DNA from: Demequinaceae bacterium UBA4004
Lineage (GTDB): Bacteria > Actinomycetota > Actinomycetes > Actinomycetales > Demequinaceae
DNA: 5,390 bases
Assembly: GCA_002384765.1 (NCBI GenBank)
Contig: DGBM01000136.1
Coordinates: 1 to 5,390 of the forward strand
Direction: 5' to 3'
The translations under genes were made by a program, and so were the position numbers. The notes under the pieces were generated by a model. The model had not been told where the DNA came from. It worked only from the letters and a program-made list of their open reading frames with translations, and ran no database searches. This document shows, piece by piece, positions 4,832-5,390 of the stretch. Every line of letters starts with the position of its first letter. Positions within the stretch are counted from its first letter, which is position 1.

Positions 4832-5390
4832 GTGAAGATCCTCCTGGTCGGCTCGGGCGCGCGCGAGCACGCGATCGCCCGCTCCCTCAGCCTTGACCCC
4901 GCTGTGACCGAACTGCACGCACTCCCCGGAAACCCCGGCATCGGCTCCTTGGTGAGCAGCACGGGGCGGCCCACGATGCGGCACACGCGCGATCCACTCG
5001 ACCCCACCGATGTGGCCGCGCTCGCGGCCGAAATCGGCGCGGACCTGGTGATTATCGGCCCCGAGGCGCCGCTCGTGGCGGGAGTCGGCGACGCGGTGCG
5101 GGCTGCGGGATTCCCCGTGTTCGGACCCGACGCCGCGGCAGCGACACTGGAGGGTTCCAAATCCTTCGCCAAGGAGGTGATGGCCGCCGCCGGGGTGCCC
5201 ACCGCCGATCCTCGCGTGTGTCGCACCACCGACGAGTTGGAGGACGCGCTCGACGAGTTCGGCTCCCCGCATGTGGTCAAGGACGACGGCCTCGCGGCGG
5301 GCAAGGGCGTGGTCGTGACCCAGGACTGGGAACTCGCACGAGCCCACGGTCAGGGCATCATCGACGCCGGCGGCACCGTGGTGGTCGAGG
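4832..5390 (+). CDS. purD: Phosphoribosylamine-glycine ligase (GAR synthetase), N-terminal part (3' truncated by window)
   Basis: This is the first ~186 residues of the cytoplasmic ATP-grasp enzyme that joins phosphoribosylamine and glycine to make GAR, the second step of purine synthesis; the family is usually ~420 residues. Seen: MKILLVGSGAREHAIA at the start (N-domain glycine-rich loop), LPGNPGI, DLVIIGPEAPLVAG and FGP....LEGSKSFAKEVMAAAGVPT, which enters the ATP-grasp domain. VVKDDGLAAGKGVVV follows, the ATP-binding strand-loop, with Asp where many PurD proteins have Ala. The start is GTG 4832-4834, fixed by the MKILLVGSGAREHA family start. The ATG two bases upstream runs straight into TGA. 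An in-frame GTG at 4805 would add nine residues not expected in the family. A leaderless -10 precedes it. Shared pathway with purA at the other end suggests an ancestral purine neighbourhood. Confidence 0.97.
   Translation, partial: MKILLVGSGAREHAIARSLSLDPAVTELHALPGNPGIGSLVSSTGRPTMRHTRDPLDPTDVAALAAEIGADLVIIGPEAPLVAGVGDAVRAAGFPVFGPDAAAATLEGSKSFAKEVMAAAGVPTADPRVCRTTDELEDALDEFGSPHVVKDDGLAAGKGVVVTQDWELARAHGQGIIDAGGTVVVE

Noticed and set aside
4739..5347. Minus-strand open frame (202 codons) antisense to purD
   Set aside because: The purD frame has unmistakable motifs; this one is low complexity, crosses the tetR-purD promoter region and has no credible start signals.

Overview
This is a high-GC bacterial window that looks like an actinobacterium, possibly of the Micrococcales. 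The evidence is the GC-rich third codon positions, the actinobacterial style of the PurA and PurD sequences, frequent GTG starts, and -10 boxes placed directly upstream of start codons as in leaderless genes. The taxonomic placement is an inference from composition and protein style only.

Layout: positions 1-388 (+) hold the 3' end of purA (adenylosuccinate synthetase). Positions 4832-5390 (+) hold the 5' end of purD (GAR synthetase). Between these two purine genes, everything runs on the minus strand. A three-gene operon (tetR 4760-4137, ABC ATPase 4140-3406, two-module FtsX/MacB-type permease 3400-1052) is joined by an ATGA overlap and a near-overlap. It is followed by a 271-bp intergenic stretch and a small ArsR-type winged-helix gene (780-382). 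The stop of that last gene overlaps the purA stop tail to tail by 7 bp.

Working model: the TetR protein senses an unknown ligand and represses its own operon. It would bind an unusual cluster of three alternating half-sites (4762-4790) lying over its -10 region. When derepressed, the ATPase and the permease form a MacB/Lol-like (type VII) ABC complex. Such complexes usually export or extract lipids, peptides or drugs, or act by mechanotransmission, rather than import. The divergent 71-bp tetR-purD spacer appears to carry two leaderless promoters.

The 271-bp gap 781-1051 holds an extremely G-rich hexamer-repeat and hairpin tract after the permease stop, which may act as a terminator. It also holds a conspicuous A/T-richer island with a 24-bp inverted repeat, a candidate operator or promoter for the ArsR gene. 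I see no RNA gene, CRISPR array, insertion sequence or phage element. The most useful observations are regulatory; the proteins belong to known families, and I see no clearly new protein system here.
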